From the NCBI RefSeq assembly GCF_031877795.1, contig NC_133933.1, forward strand, positions 67,720,003 to 67,784,002: 64,000 bases of DNA, written 5' to 3'. Position 1 is the stretch's first letter. Each line of letters opens with the position of its first letter. Below are positions 38,001 through 51,559 of this stretch, piece by piece. The notes beneath the pieces are model-generated. The model saw only the letters and a program-made list of their open reading frames with translations, did not search any database and was not told the origin of the DNA. The stretch is from Strix aluco. Taxonomy: Eukaryota > Chordata > Aves > Strigiformes > Strigidae. The position numbers were made by a program, and so were the translations under genes.

Positions 38001-41000
38001 AATTAAGAAAGAACAACTAAACCACTAGCGCTTTTATAAACTCAAGCAGAGAATTTCTAGGTGTTCTACAGAAAGGCATTATATTCTTCAGATGCCTCCA
38101 GTAGTACATAAATGACACTGGGTACAGTGTTAATGGTCTGCGAAGTGTTGCATGCTAAAGTTGAATTGCCTAGAGGAATGTGTTTTCTTCTTGGTGTGAG
38201 ATTGACACAAAAGAGGAATGCAAGTGAACTGGAATGAATGCAATCCAGAGTTACCAGTCTCTTCTTTGCTATCCACAGGTACACAGATGAAGAGTCTAGA
38301 GTATACCTGCTTGATAGGGGTAATACCAGGGAGAAGGAGGCCCAGAAGGAGAGAGGATCAGAAAAAGGGAGGACAGAGGGAGAAAGGGAATGGGAGGAAC
38401 AGGAAACTTTAGATTTTTTCGTTGATAAAGAGACTGGGAAAGAAAAGTTTAATGACTCTGAAGGGGAGGACACAGAGGAGACAGAGGATTACAGACAGTT
38501 CAGAAAGTCTGTCCTGGCAGATCAGGGTAAAAATTTTCCTACTGCATCTCACCGGAATGCTGAGGAGGAAGGAACCAAATACAAATCTAAAATATCAATC
38601 AAGGGCAATAGAGAGAGCGATGGATTTAGAGATGAGAAAAGTTATAAGCTTAAAGAGACTGGCTATGTAGTGGAAAGGCCTAGTGCAACAAAAGATAAGC
38701 ACAAGGAAGAAGACAAGAGTTCTGAGAGACTAATGATGAAGAAAGAAACTCAGTCACCTGAGCAGGTAAAGTCTGAAAAGCTCAAAGAACTCTTTGATTA
38801 CAGTCCCCCTCTACACAAGAATCTGGATGCGAGAGAAAAATCCACCTTCAGAGAGGAGAGCCCACTTAGGATCAAAATGATAGCCAGTGACTCCCATCGT
38901 CCTGAAGTTAAACTCAAAATGGCACCGGTACCTCTTGATGATTCCAATAGGTAAATTATTCCACTTTACAGTGCGGTTCTCCACCTGCTTGCAGTGTCAT
39001 TCATCTTTATTTAAACTAGTGGTTTCTTTTTGTGTGTCTCTCTTTTTTTCTTTTTTTTTTTTTTTTGTTGTTGATGCATTTTAGACCTGCTTCCTTGACT
39101 AAAGACAGGCTGCTTGCTAGCACACTTGTCCATTCCGTCAAGAAGGAGCAAGAATTCCGATCCATCTTTGACCACATTAAGTTGCCACAGGCCAGCAAAA
39201 GCACGTCAGAGTCATTTATTCAGCACATTGTGTCGTTGGTTCATCATGTCAAAGGTATGTATTCAGTTTATCGTACCGAATACACGTCTGACAACTTCAT
39301 TTCAGCCTGTTTGCTATCTCTAGTACAGGAAGATTTCAGCCCTCTTTTAATGTTGATTTAGTCAGACTTTCTTCCTTTTGAGCTACACATAAAAATAATT
39401 AGAAGAATAATAGCCACAGAAACTGGTATAAAAAACCCCCAAGCAGCATGGAGGATAATAGCATTTATACTATGTTTTGGGATAAATTTTTGAGCCTAAG
39501 TAGCATATAAAGTTTAAATTCTTGCAGTGTAGTGTAAACATACTACATTAGTCAATCTTGTCTTACTTAGTTTTATTTTAATGGTGTTAACATACAATTT
39601 AATATTAAAGTGGTGCAGTGTGGATTGACAGGTGTCTTTTGAACTGTAAATACAGTGGCATTTCTTTTGGAGCACCCTAGAGCTCATTTACAGGTTCTTA
39701 TTAGAAGGGGTTTTTTGTCTCAATAAGATTTAAGAAAAATTGTGCTCTAAATGGTACTAAAATACAGAGATACTTAATTTTATTCCTATTTGACAGTATT
39801 GTAAGTGCTGGAGCCAGGAATTTCACTTACAGGAACTTGGCAGTGGCTAAATAAACCTCCATTAAGTGAATTGCACACTAATCGTTTTCTTTTTTTAACA
39901 TAATTTCTTTAATTCAACAGCAGTGGCTGTTGCTTACAATAAACACACAAAAAACCCCAACCAACCACCACTAACAAAAAACCCCACCAAAACCCAAACC
40001 CAGACCATCAAAGCAGATATGAACCTAAATGAAATACATGTTCTGTCAAAGTTTTCTGATGGAAAAATAGATAATTCCTTAAAATCCAGTGAGGATATCT
40101 GGAGAGTTCTTTAGATGCTTTTTTCCATAGCATTTACTTTTATGTCACTGGGCTACTGTTTTGTTCTTGTGTTTAATGTAGTGAGATAATATGGAAGAAT
40201 TTGCTGGTGAAAATAATTTTGCTGTATCATCATACAAAGGGGGAATGTGAAAATGTTTAATTAGGTGACCACTTTCAGTGGTGTATCTGTAAGCATTGTT
40301 TTTTAAGATGCTTTAGCTTCTAAAATTGCAAAGATTTGTGTGCCAGAAGTATGTGCTAAGGTTCTGTTAAAAGTCTCGTTTTATTGGCAAAATTCAGATT
40401 GCTAAGGCCAAATGATTTCCTGCATTTTGAATTACTTATAAAGAAGAAAGTAATAGTCAACAATAATAAATAATGATAATGTGTTGAAAAAAATTCTTAT
40501 TGGGACACCTGTGTAGAGTGTAACGATTCGTTGTGAAAGTATCTATTTTATTGATATGTAAAGAGATCTAAGGCTTAGTTCAATGAGAACTTTTGTAAGT
40601 TTTTGCTTATACGGTACCTATGTAGGCTGTAGGTGAACTAATATTCCTGAAACTCTCACATGTTGATCACAGAATAGACTGTTTTTCTGTAAATTTTTGT
40701 ATGTTAAAGAAATACCTGGTAAATGTAACAGCTTAACAACCTATCTGGTCAAGTTATTAGAAAATGTACAGTTACCGTTGTTTTTGAAAGCAGAATCTCT
40801 CTTTAAGTTTCAAATTTACTGTGGTCTATGATCAGATTTTAGTAACTCTTTTGACAAATTGAAGTTATGTTCATTATTGGTGTGATGCGACCAGTCTGAA
40901 CAGCTCTTTATTAATGTAGAGCTGAAAATGCCCAGTGATGTTTTCTTTTTCATTGTAACTAGGTCCTGGAATGTGTTTTCAAATGGCAAAATCCATGTTA

Positions 41001-44000
41001 CAAAAGTAAAATAGCTGTTGAAAGATACAGATGCCAAACAGGCAAAGTTGAACCTTCTGTCTTCCTGGCAAAAATGGCATAAAAACAGAGTTGCTAGCTC
41101 AAATTCCTGTGTTTGATGGAATTATGATTGAGGCACTACCCTTGTAGTGGCCGTTTCAAGTTTTAATGGTTGGTTATGAGACAAATACTGGATGCCGGGC
41201 GGTAAGTTGATACAGATGTATGTTGACCTGTTAAGCGGATAGCTTGCTTCATATGTAACATTTCATAGCTCATGACTTTATGTATTTCTATATTACATTT
41301 AAACACATTTGTTGAGCTGGTTTAAAAACTGAGTTTTGCTGTTGCTAATTTAACTGTCTCTGAAGGAAAGAGAAAATTTGTCAGAGAAGTTGTCAAGTTT
41401 GCCAAGATGCCAGATGCTTAAGTGAATTTATTTATATATAGGTGTGTTATTGTCTTGAATTGTTTATCATCACAACTTCAAATCAAGAAATTGTATTCCT
41501 TTAAGAAATGACTTGTTAGGTCATTCATGTAGTTATTGAAGCATATGTTGCTTAAGTGTTTTCACTGAATTAACTCTTATTTTAAAAATGTTAAAGATGA
41601 GACGAATAGTAAAATGTACTTATTGCAAGTATTCATGACTCAGAGTAACTTCATTTTCTCTTACGGGCAAAGTATAAAATAACTTAAGAAATTGCTCCTT
41701 TCTCTTTCATGAGAGGAAAATGTCATTGAAAATGAGCAAGTCTAATCAGTAAATGATGCTTGAGTTAGATGTAAGACAGTCATGGCATAGTTATAAGTAG
41801 ACTTGCAGCGATGCTGTGCACTGTTACGTTGTTTGGGTTACAGAATATGTAAAAATAGGGAAAACACCACATTTGCTTGTCCTGATAGATTTATTGAAAA
41901 TACTGTGGGTTTTGCCTGCTACTTGCCTTTCTGTCAGGAGTAGAATACCTGTCAGTTGAATTAAACTAATGAAACAGTGTTTTTCTATTGTAACCAACAG
42001 AGCAATACTTCAAGTCAGCTGGAATGACCCTAAATGAGAGATTCACTGCATATCAAAAAGCTACTGAAGAACACTGCACACGGCAAAAGAGCCCAGAAAT
42101 ACATAGGTATATGTTAACTGCATATGTAGATGCTTTGTGTTTCAAATAATGTCTGCTAATATTTCTTTCGAGAACCCCAAACACTTTTTCTAATCTGTAT
42201 GGAGTAATTTGTCAATTTCTGTGTAAATACAAAATACCAAAAAAGCCCACCAAAATCCCTTTCTGTAAAAGAGAACTCATCTGAGCCAAGTCTGGCTTCA
42301 TCTGTGATTTTTGTAGCAGATGTCTTCTCTACCTCTGTATCTCATTTAGGATATATTTACTTTTCTCACATGCAGTGCTCAAATATTGAGGGGCATATGT
42401 TTTGAAGATGAAAAGAAACCCTGTACATGCATCTTTATTCTTCAGTGTGAAATGTTCCATCTCATACTACTTTAGTTTTTGTGTGTGTTAATTTACATCA
42501 GTTTTTTGAAAAATCTGAGACCCTGAAAGGTAAGAGGGTAGGCATGCAGACGTAGTTTCTGGTCATTTGCTATAGTTTTATGATGCAGTGTACTATATTT
42601 GTGTTGCATGTGAGGACGTGTTATCTCCATATTCAGTATCCAACTTTACAAGTTTTCTTGACTGTTAAGTATTTTTGACTTTACAGCCAACTATCATAGT
42701 GTTGATGATTTCTTGGGGAGGGTGGGGGGGGGGGTGGATCTTCAACTGGCTGCATATGTTTTGAAATAACTCATTAAACATTTTTTGTATCTTCAAAATG
42801 TGAAAATGTATGTACAAAATGTGAAAAATCAAACTACCTGTTTTCTGAATTTGTGTTTTTAGTGTACTTCACACAGAACAGAACCTAAGTTTTTAAGTCT
42901 GCTTCTCTATTCTGATGGTGGGGCTTTATAAGCAAAAAGGTGGTTCTGCTGCCAAAATGCCTTGTTTCTCAGTTTTCTATTGAAATGTCTGAGGCCATTA
43001 ACAGTCACATACACATATGGCAAGACACTGCTTTTATTTTACATTTAGGAGGATTGACATCTCTCCAAGTACCCTGAGGAAGCATACTCGTTTAGCAGGT
43101 GAAGAGAGAGTCTTTAAAGAAGAAGGTCAAAAAGTAGGTTCTAAGTAAACATCCTATCTGCATTTCTAAACTTAATTTATTGTGTTTACCTTTAAATCTG
43201 AATTTCAACTTTGTGTTTGTATGTAGAAATACAAAAAAAATTTGTATTTATTGTGTCTGGAGTACTTGCATTTAGAACAGTATTTTTTTTTTCCCCTTCA
43301 AGTAAAACATGTCACCAAGAAGCCAGTTTATGTAGCATGATTTTGCTGTGTTGATAATGTGGTATATAAGGTCAAGTCTTCTCCCACCTTTCCTTTCTTC
43401 TTGGACATTTCTTGATCAATTTTGTTGGCGCTAAGCTGCCCAAGGACAAAGATTAGAAGGGGGGAAAAAGAAAAAATACGGATGTGGTCAGTGAGTAGTA
43501 TGGTTGAATTGCAGAGGTCCTTGTGCTCTGTTAAAAACAGTTTGCCAGAAGAAATTAATACTTAAACATCCTCCCAAACCATGTGTAATGGTCTATCTGC
43601 ATCAAAAAATGGATATCCCATTGGCTTGATGGGAATGCTTGTCTGAAACTGAAATTCTTAGCTGTTTTTTTCCCAGATCTAGCCATTGCATGTAAAGGGC
43701 GTTCACTTAAAGTCAATTCGTGTGCTGAAGAGTTTGTTGAAAAATATGTAAATTCTTTTTGCTTTTTTGAAAACTGATGCACAACTTGCTTTTTCATTCA
43801 GACTGTCTTCTGGATGCTTTATTTCAAAATTTTGTTCCAAAATATATATTTGTTTACAGGGAGATAAAAAATTAAGGTGCGATTCTGCTGATCTTCGGCA
43901 TGACATTGACCGACGTAGAAAAGAGCGAAGTAAAGAGCGAGGAGACTCAAAGGGTTCCAGGGAATCCAGTGGGTCAAGAAAGCAGGAGAAAACTCCAAAA

Positions 44001-47000
44001 GATTACAAGGATTACAAATCTTACAAAGATGACAGGTAAATATTTGAAGTCCTTATATAGGTTTTTAGCTTCTAATTAGCCTTTTGTAATTGTAAGCTTA
44101 ATTGCTTTCAATTTTCAATGTATAATGGAACATTTAAATTTAAACAATTAAAATTATTTGTTTTACAGCAAATATGTATTATCTGTCTTTTACACGGCTT
44201 ATGGTGGATGAGGACAAAAACTTTGGAATAGCAAGCTAACACTGAAAAAAAAAATGACAAATTAATCTGTCCTATTATCCAGGCTACATCAGGAGGTTGG
44301 ACTTCAATGCAGTACATTTCTATAAACAGTTTGTGTAAGAACTTTGGTTCGTTATGCTTGATTCCGCACTTTTTCAACTCATAACACCCAGAGTATGAGA
44401 ATCTTACTGATACTTAGGTTTTAACATGGGTGAGAAGGGGAATTTTTATTTTTTTCTAAAGCCAGTGGGCTGTTCTTAAGAAAAAAATGTTAGCATATCT
44501 CAGTGGATACTGTGTAGCAGTGGTAAGAGTTACTTCAGGTATGACCTTCCTTTGACTAGAATATTAAAATCTTGTAAAATCGGGTCAAATTAGTACCACT
44601 ATGGGGTTACTAAAAGTCTTGCCGTAGGAATTTTTTTTCCTGCTTTGTACTGGATATACAATGAATACTTACTTATGCTTCCTGTTTCCCACTTACTTCC
44701 TGACTTTGGTATCCACATTATCTTCCACTGGCTAATTCCGTACAGCCGTCTACATAGGGAAGCCCACACCATATCTTCTGAACAGTGTGCAAACTGAACT
44801 ATGTAAAGTTACTGTAAAACTTTGCCGTGAGGGTTTTCTTCCCTTCAACTTCTCGTTTATTGCCTCAGAAGAAAGGCAGATCTTAAAAGTAACAGAATTT
44901 CTTCATGGCATCAAAACCTAGAAAAACTGTATTTGCAGTTTGCAGACTGCTGCTTTCCAACTCGCTAGCAGTAACGTACATTTAGTGCATTTAAATGTGT
45001 AAGAGGAGGCTGGAAAGTGGAACTATATTTCACCTTAACATCTGAAATACGTAACATGTATGTGACTTTTTAACCAGAAGGGGGATAGTTTTTCATAAAA
45101 TATAAAGAGACCCTTTTAGTATAGCATGTTACAGATTATCTAGTACTTTTAAAATAGCACACAGTGTATCTTTTTATTTTTCAGTAAACAAAAAAGAGAT
45201 CAAGACCGTGCTCGGTCCTCTCCATCTTCCTCCCCATCTTCTTCCTCATCCAGTTCTCGAGAAGAAAAGGATTGCAAGAAAGACAGAGATGAAGAGTTCA
45301 AAACCCACCATGAACAGAAAGAATACTCTGGTTTTGCAGGAGTCAGCAGGCCAAGAGGCACCTTTGTAAGTTGCTCTCTTCTTCTTCCCCCAAGTTATGA
45401 ACACTTCACCAATAGTAATAGCATAACAAATAAAATGAGGAAATGTTGCAGTGAATAATGTTAGGCTAGACTTCTTTCATAGCAGTGATTCTCAATGTCA
45501 TGTACCAAACCTGAAAAGTTGTTTTTTTCCCCAGCACTGCCCAATAGCAGTTAATTGGTGTGTAAATATGCATTAGCATGCTATTGGAGACCCTAGCGTA
45601 AGAGTGGGGAAAACGATTTCTTGCTTATTCCTTGCTCTTTTGTAATTGTGGTGATTCCTAACAGGATTTGAATATTTACCTTTCTGTAAAGATTAAATCT
45701 TGTGATCTGACCTCTTAGCTCCCTGCAGCTTCTGTTTTTCCCTGTCATTTTCAGTTTGGTTTTGCCCTTGTGATGCCTGCAACTCGTTAAATAGAGAAGG
45801 GCACATAATTAATAACATACATCAACCTTGAAACAGCTGTATTGAGGAGAGGAGATGGTATACTTGTTGTTTTTCGGTGTTTCTTTGGCCTGGACTAGCC
45901 ACAGTGAGCATGAAAGCTCATTAATTTAGCTCTGGAATGTGTTTTAGCATTGTGATTTGGAAAGTGACACATTGACCACTGTAGTCTTCAGAAAAATCTT
46001 AAAGTTAAAAATTCCATGTTAATGATATTACTGATACTTAATTAGGAAATGTAGAAGCATTAGGAAAGACTAGGAATCAATAAAGGAAGCCTTGAAAAGA
46101 TAAGGAACACTTTAAAACCAAAACAAAAAAACCCTAAACCAAAACAAAACACAGAACAAAAGCAAGTTCCATGTTTGGGTGGGGAAAAATTGTCAAATAG
46201 ACTTACATAATGGGTAGGAGTAATTTCATACTTTCACAGTAATTCCTTCATGTAGCCTGTACTTGAGACTAAATAATGCTAAAAGGCATTGTTTGGTATA
46301 AATGTACATTGAATTGTTTATAGTTGTGTAAAAGAAATTTTGAACCACACATGAGGGTGTCTGAAATGCATGTGGGGTGTGCAACCCTTGTGTTAAGGTT
46401 TGAATCTTCCATCTAAAAAACTCTATGTAGAAGAAAATTCAAAGTTCAAAATTTCTAACACTGACAGTGCATAATTTTCTCCTTTCTTGTTATTTTTTTA
46501 ATACATTTATACTAAGGAACATCTATATGGCATAAATGTATAAATCCTTGAATGGTGTAGGCATCAAATAAGGCAATATCAGCTGTATAAGCTAGTGGCA
46601 CCAAGTTAAACAAAAGTAGGGCTTAATAGCCCCTCACCTCTCAAAGAGAATCAGTCGAAGAAAACTTATTAGTAGAAGCCTTACTGCTTTATAAAACCAG
46701 ATTGTACATATTGTGAAAGAGATGCTACTTTACATAAAACTTAAGTAGATGTGAATTGTAAATTTAATATTCTACTAATTTAACTACTGGTGACTCCCCG
46801 TTCTGACTTACGCACTAATAACTGGTTTAATGTTCTTTAAGGACATACATGGTCACACACAGGCTTATTGAATAAACTGTGTCTGAACAGGAGAATCTAA
46901 ATAAGCCAACCTGTTGACTCAAATACTCTCTTTAGGGCTACAGTTTGGATAGTATTGAAACATACAGACTGGCTAGTGTAGGAACGTCTTTGTAATTTAG

Positions 47001-50000
47001 GCTAATAGTGGCTGCATTTCAGTAAATACTGCTTTGCTTTTGGAGTAAATAAAATGTTGCGGTTGTGAATCCTCCTCAAAGCACAAAGCCCTGATACACT
47101 GGGAGAGCATAGCTTGCTGGATAGGGGAGACTTCACTGTAAGCTAAGCTACCAATTTCATGTTAAATCAGCAATGATTTTTCACTAGCACTTGCTGATAG
47201 ACTATAATGTTTAATTCTAGACTTTTTGTACATAAACATCATGAATAGTTTTGGAGTAGGAACACAGAAATAAGAATAAGCAGAATCTTTTAATGACACT
47301 GTCATTGGTATCCAGCTCCTAAAGAATTCTGTGTGTAACAGTTCTGTTTAAAAGTTAACTATTTTCTATAGAAAATGTGGTCCTGTCATTTTTGTGATGG
47401 TCTTTGCACTAAGTAGGCCCATAAAGATAACATCATAATGGATTTTACCTGCTGTATTTCTTTGCCTGAAAGATGACCTGGTGGTGGGAGAGTGCTGATA
47501 CAGTGTTGAGGAAAGCTCTAGATATTTTTCTTTAAGGGAATCTGATCATAGGACCTAATACCAGGAAATGATGATTTTTTTTTTCCTCAATCCTGTCATA
47601 ATTTTATCTCTACATCCTTTTTTTCCCCCCACTGTGGTACTGCTTATTGTGCCCTAATTTTGTAAATGTTTCAAAGCTATTGGAAATAAAGTATGTAGTA
47701 TTTCCTTGTATGTTTTTTTAGGTGATAGTCTGTCACTTTACAAGTGATTCTCCAAGCAATTATCTTTTCTTTTTTTGCCTTATTTCTTTTTTCCTACAGT
47801 GATTAGATAAGTCTTACGAGCCTTTTATGGATTGTTTTTCAGTCTAATTTCAGAGTAATTTTAAAAATGTCCAGCATAAACTCTGCATTAGAAGTGTTTG
47901 GGCTCTGTGGAATTAAGTGTGCATAATACTTCAAGTTAATTATAACTTTTTTGATCTATGTTTATATAACATACTTATTTTTAACAAATTAATTTCCAGT
48001 CATGTTTTTGTACAGTTAGTCTGAAGACCCAGTTCTGTGGTTTTAACTAGGCTGTTACAGAAATGGTGTTCTGCAGTAACCGCAGGTTTTAGCAGTCTTA
48101 TCTTCCCAACCTAACATTTCTTCTCCCCTTGAATGGGGGATATAAACTCTTATTTAATGTTTTCTACAAGCTAAAAATTTACATGCTGAGGAAACTGTAT
48201 ATTACTACGTAGTGTATTCTGAGTTTTTTCTTTGTTGCTGAGAGACTTTTTAGCCTAACATATTAAAATTCTGTTCATTATAAAGAATATTTAAGACACT
48301 ATTTTTCACTTCAAGCATTGCTGCTCTGTACAGTACATACTGTTGACTTTTCTGAGTAAAGAATTTAATCATTTGAAACTTAATTTGGCCTAAAGTACAT
48401 TTCTGAATCTCAGTTCAAAATGTTTGAGTAACACAAAGTGGATATACTTATTTGAAAACTGCATTGTTTGTATGTATTTTTAGAATCACTTTCTCATAAC
48501 TGATACAACTGACTCCGTAAATGACCTCTCTTTTCCCTCTGACAGTTTTCTCCCTCTTTCAGTCTAGTTTTTCTGTTTGTTTTTGTCTGTGAACAGCTTC
48601 AGAAGCTTCTTCTGACCTTTTGTTGCAACACAGTGGTTTATTAGCAGTCAAAGGAAATTTCTTTTTGGTGGTTGTGGGTGAATTTATGCCAAGAACTCAA
48701 ATGTGTTTCAATTAAGTTTCATAGAACCATTATTTCAAAGTGAATGCTTGAATATATTACTTAAGGTAATATGTGAATTTGAAAATGGTTTTACACTTGC
48801 AGATACTGTAATTAAGCACAGAAAGAGCATTTTTTCAGTAATAGAGAACTTGAACTCTTCTTTGTGGTTTTATGTAAATGGATTAAATGACATCTTGGTT
48901 AATCAGTTTCGAATTAGGGGCAGAGGAAGAGCCAGAGGAGTCTTTGCTGGAACAAATACTGGTCCCAGCAACTCAAATACTACTTTTCAGAAGAGACCGA
49001 AGGAAGAGGAATGGGATCCTGAATATACCCCAAAAAGCAAGAAATACTTCTTGGTGGGTGTGGAGAACTCAATATCTTATGCATGCTTTTGTTTTTTCAA
49101 ACTTTCTACAAGTGTAGAAGTAGCATGCATGTATGGACAGGGACTTCAGTTACGTAACCATGAGAGTATCGGGGTGGTTGTAGTGCCTGGTTCTGCTTCT
49201 CGTGTGTCTTTCCACAGCAGGCTGGCGGTAACTGAGGCCTGCCATGGAATTAACCTCTAAAACTTTCATCAGTGAGTGGGGAAGAAGGCAGACTCAGACT
49301 AAAATGATTTTAAACAAATTTTAAACCAAAAAGACTTGTGTTTTCCTGGATTTCATTTGAGCTTTGTCTTAGATTTGTCTAGAAGTCTGCGAAAGTGGAA
49401 GATCAGGGAAAGCTAACGGTATCTGTTATTAGCAGTCCTTCTGTTTCTAGTTGAGTAGTGTGATAGCCATAAGAAAATCACCTTAGTTTTGATGCCTTTT
49501 TCCTATCTGGATTATGAAAGGAGAACTGTTGATGTAACCACCCAGTAAGTAGTGTAGCATACTGAATATGCAGACTTTCTTCCAGTTGATCTCCTTAGCA
49601 ATGCAAACTTCTAAGGACATAGTTTCACCATGGAAAAATGCTAAGTAGTGAAGTTAGACATTCTCCTGTAGCATTGTAGTTTGTCACAGATACGTGTCGT
49701 GGTTTAACGCCAGCCAGCAGCTAAGCTCCATGCAGCCACTCACTCACTCTCTCCTCCCCCCTCCCAGTAGGATGGGTAGGAGAATCGGGGGGGGGGAGGG
49801 AAGTAAAAATCTTGGGTTGAAATAAGAAAGATAAGAACAGTTTAATAACTAAAAGTACAAGAATAACAATAATAAAATGTAATAAAATTATAATGAAAAG
49901 GAATCTCATTTTAAAAAGAGAAATAAACCCAAGAAAAGACAAGTGATGCACAATGCAACTTGTCACCACCTGCTGACCGATGCCTGAGCAGTGATTCATT

Positions 50001-51559
50001 CACCCCAGCCAGCTCCCCCCGGTTTATATACTGAACATGACATCCTACGGTATGGAATATCCCTTTGGCTAGTTCGGGTCAGCTCTCCTGCCCACGCTCC
50101 CTCCCAGCTTCTCGTGCACCTCCTTGCTGGCAGAGCATGGGAGACTGAAAAATCCTTACCTTAGTTGTTGCAAAGTATCCTAAACCCTCAGTGTGTTATC
50201 AACATTATTGTCACACTGAATCCAAAACACAGCACTGTATCAGCTACTAGGAATAAAACTTAACTCTATCCCAGCTAACAGGTAATCCAAGAAACAATGC
50301 AGTCACAATTTGTATGTTTGTACCAGGAGTTCTCTGTCTCCCCACACATATATAAACTTCTCTGATCTATAAACATAGAAAGAGATGTGATAATCTTATT
50401 AAGAAATTCTGTGATAGCTAGAACAAATACTGGTAGCTATTGTACTTTTTTCTCATTTCTAAAAATGTTCTTCAATTTAAAAAAAAAAAGCTGGCCTTTA
50501 ACTGTTCTTATAATACATAATTGCTAATAAACTGCTCTATATAGGTGTGGTATGTGTTTAATAGTTTAGATTTCTTTCCAAATCACAAGTAAAAAAAAGA
50601 TGTTGAAGCAAGTGTACCTCACTCTTCTAAATATAAACCATTTTTATATTACATAATTGTCTGTAATGTTCATGCAGTGCATAGAATGATTGTCAGGAGA
50701 CTTACCAAACTATGTAAGGCTATATTTGGTAGTAAGATGGAAAACTTAAAGCTAATTAACCAGAGAAACTCAACTGTTTGTCAGATTTAAACAGTTTAAA
50801 CTTAATTTGCCCTACGTTGCGCAGGTGAAGCAGGGTTTCTGAAAACTGCCTTCTAATTACCTTTCCTTCATAAGTATAAAGAACTACCCATGATAGAGGT
50901 CAAAACTAGTGAGTAGTTAGTTCTTCTGACTGAAGATAAGTGACAGATAATTGATTTGTTACTCACAAACATTTGAATAGACCCACAGCTAATAAGGGCT
51001 CTTAAAACAATTGCACTGTTGTGGTTTTAGTTACAGCATAATGAATTCTAAGGATATAATTCATCATGTATTCTATAAATTATGACCTGAACTGTTAAAA
51101 AGTTACCTTGATTTTTTTCTATGTATAGTATAAATTTGATACAGAGTACTAATATTTAAGGGGTACATTTAAGAGGTGTTCTAACCTCATTCTCTGTCTG
51201 GTATTATTGTAGCACGATGACAGAGATGATGGTGTGGATTATTGGGCCAAAAGAGGAAGAGGCCGTGGTACTTTCCAGCGTGGCAGAGGGCGTTTTAACT
51301 TCAAAAAGTCAGGTAGCAGTCCAAAGTGGACACATGACAAATATCAAGGGGATGGGATTGTGGAAGATGAAGAAGAAACGATTGAGAATAATGAAGAAAA
51401 GGATAGACGCAAAGAGGAAAAGGTAAACAGTTTACTGATTAGACAGTTTATCTTTCAGTATCTCAAGTAATTGCATGGGTGTGGGAGGGGATCACTTTAA
51501 AAGGTTTGGTTATTAACAGTTTACAACAAGACTGTTTTCTTTCTTTTCCACAGGAATAA
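34915..51559 (+). CDS. BCLAF1: BCLAF1, Bcl-2-associated transcription factor 1
   Basis: Eleven coding exons: 34915-35018, 35900-36805, 38279-38950, 39085-39254, 42001-42106, 43049-43133, 43860-44035, 45185-45365, 48907-49053, 51213-51422 and 51554-51559. Together they give 2763 nt, 920 residues plus stop, the same length as human BCLAF1. Residues 1-125 are an RS-rich domain (start [14 protein letters not shown]) with a [15 protein letters not shown] patch. The middle contains the family phrase [19 protein letters not shown] and the C-terminal part has [13 protein letters not shown] and [18 protein letters not shown]. It belongs to the THRAP3/BCLAF1 family. The protein is nuclear and takes part in pre-mRNA splicing and mRNP complexes (SNIP1/SKIP-associated, DNA-damage-linked BRCA1 splicing complex) and in transcription. 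All borders are GT-AG and no disruptive change was seen. Confidence 0.97.
35900..36805 (+). CDS. BCLAF1: BCLAF1 coding exon 2
   Basis: A 906-nt exon for residues 35-336: the rest of the RS domain, the Gly/Arg/Tyr patch and the Ser/Pro-rich block with [16 protein letters not shown]. Acceptor TTTTAG, donor GTAAGA. Confidence 0.97.
36806..38278. other. BCLAF1 intron between coding exons 2 and 3
   Basis: AT-rich, with no repeat or small RNA that I recognise. Confidence 0.5.
38279..38950 (+). CDS. BCLAF1: BCLAF1 coding exon 3
   Basis: A 672-nt exon, in frame by itself (phase 2-2), for a charged Lys/Glu-rich segment with [15 protein letters not shown] and [16 protein letters not shown]. Acceptor ATCCACAG, donor GTAAAT. 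Skipping it would keep the frame. Confidence 0.96.
39085..39254 (+). CDS. BCLAF1: BCLAF1 coding exon 4
   Basis: A 170-nt exon with [19 protein letters not shown] and [12 protein letters not shown], a segment nearly identical to the human protein as I recall it. The acceptor is preceded by a long T-rich tract. Confidence 0.96.
39255..42000. other. BCLAF1 intron between coding exons 4 and 5
   Basis: A 2.7-kb AT-rich intron. The only oddity is a C/A-rich run near 39935-40010. I see no gene or mobile element. Confidence 0.5.
42001..42106 (+). CDS. BCLAF1: BCLAF1 coding exon 5
   Basis: A 106-nt exon (acceptor CCAACAG, donor GTATAT) encoding [20 protein letters not shown] and [10 protein letters not shown]. 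Confidence 0.95.
42107..43048. other. BCLAF1 intron between coding exons 5 and 6
   Basis: A 0.9-kb intron containing a G-rich run at about 42719-42736 and otherwise plain AT-rich DNA. Confidence 0.5.
43049..43133 (+). CDS. BCLAF1: BCLAF1 coding exon 6
   Basis: An 85-nt exon (acceptor CATTTAG, donor GTAGGT) encoding [20 protein letters not shown] and the following acidic residues. Confidence 0.94.
43134..43859. other. BCLAF1 intron between coding exons 6 and 7
   Basis: A 0.7-kb intron with nothing recognisable. Confidence 0.5.
43860..44035 (+). CDS. BCLAF1: BCLAF1 coding exon 7
   Basis: A 176-nt exon encoding [20 protein letters not shown] and a Lys/Ser-rich run. Acceptor TTTACAG, donor GTAAAT. 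Confidence 0.95.
45185..45365 (+). CDS. BCLAF1: BCLAF1 coding exon 8
   Basis: A 181-nt exon with a poly-Ser run ([17 protein letters not shown]) and [15 protein letters not shown]. Acceptor TTTTCAG, donor GTAAGT. Confidence 0.94.
45366..48906. other. BCLAF1 intron between coding exons 8 and 9
   Basis: The largest intron of the coding part (3.5 kb), with no mobile element recognised. An open frame runs from 48703 straight into exon 9, so a retained-intron form would stay open at its 3' end. Confidence 0.5.
48907..49053 (+). CDS. BCLAF1: BCLAF1 coding exon 9 (symmetric cassette)
   Basis: A 147-nt phase 0-0 exon for residues 801-849 ([20 protein letters not shown] and [13 protein letters not shown]). 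Its acceptor (GGTTAATCAG) has a poor pyrimidine tract, and its donor GTGGGT is not the optimum. Skipping would delete 49 residues without a frameshift. Confidence 0.94.
49695..50280 (-). mobile_element. Solo LTR, same ERVL-like family as 8.6 kb, inverted
   Basis: On the plus strand it begins TGTCGTGGTTTAAC and ends CCCAGCTAACA. It is the reverse complement of the LTR type at 8581-9134 over its whole length, including a TATA box at 50023-50030 and an ATTAAA signal at 49842-49847. It lacks 8 bp next to its 5' terminus compared with the other copy and has a G run near 49780. I find no matching flanking duplication. It is antisense to BCLAF1. Confidence 0.85.
51213..51422 (+). CDS. BCLAF1: BCLAF1 coding exon 10
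   Basis: A 210-nt exon encoding [19 protein letters not shown], the [11 protein letters not shown] patch and an acidic tail. Acceptor TTGTAG, donor GTAAAC. Confidence 0.96.
51554..51559 (+). CDS. BCLAF1: BCLAF1 last codon and stop
   Basis: The terminal exon starts after TTCCACAG with GAA TAA, so only the final Glu and the stop are coding. The 3' UTR follows. Confidence 0.93.
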   Translation, partial: E

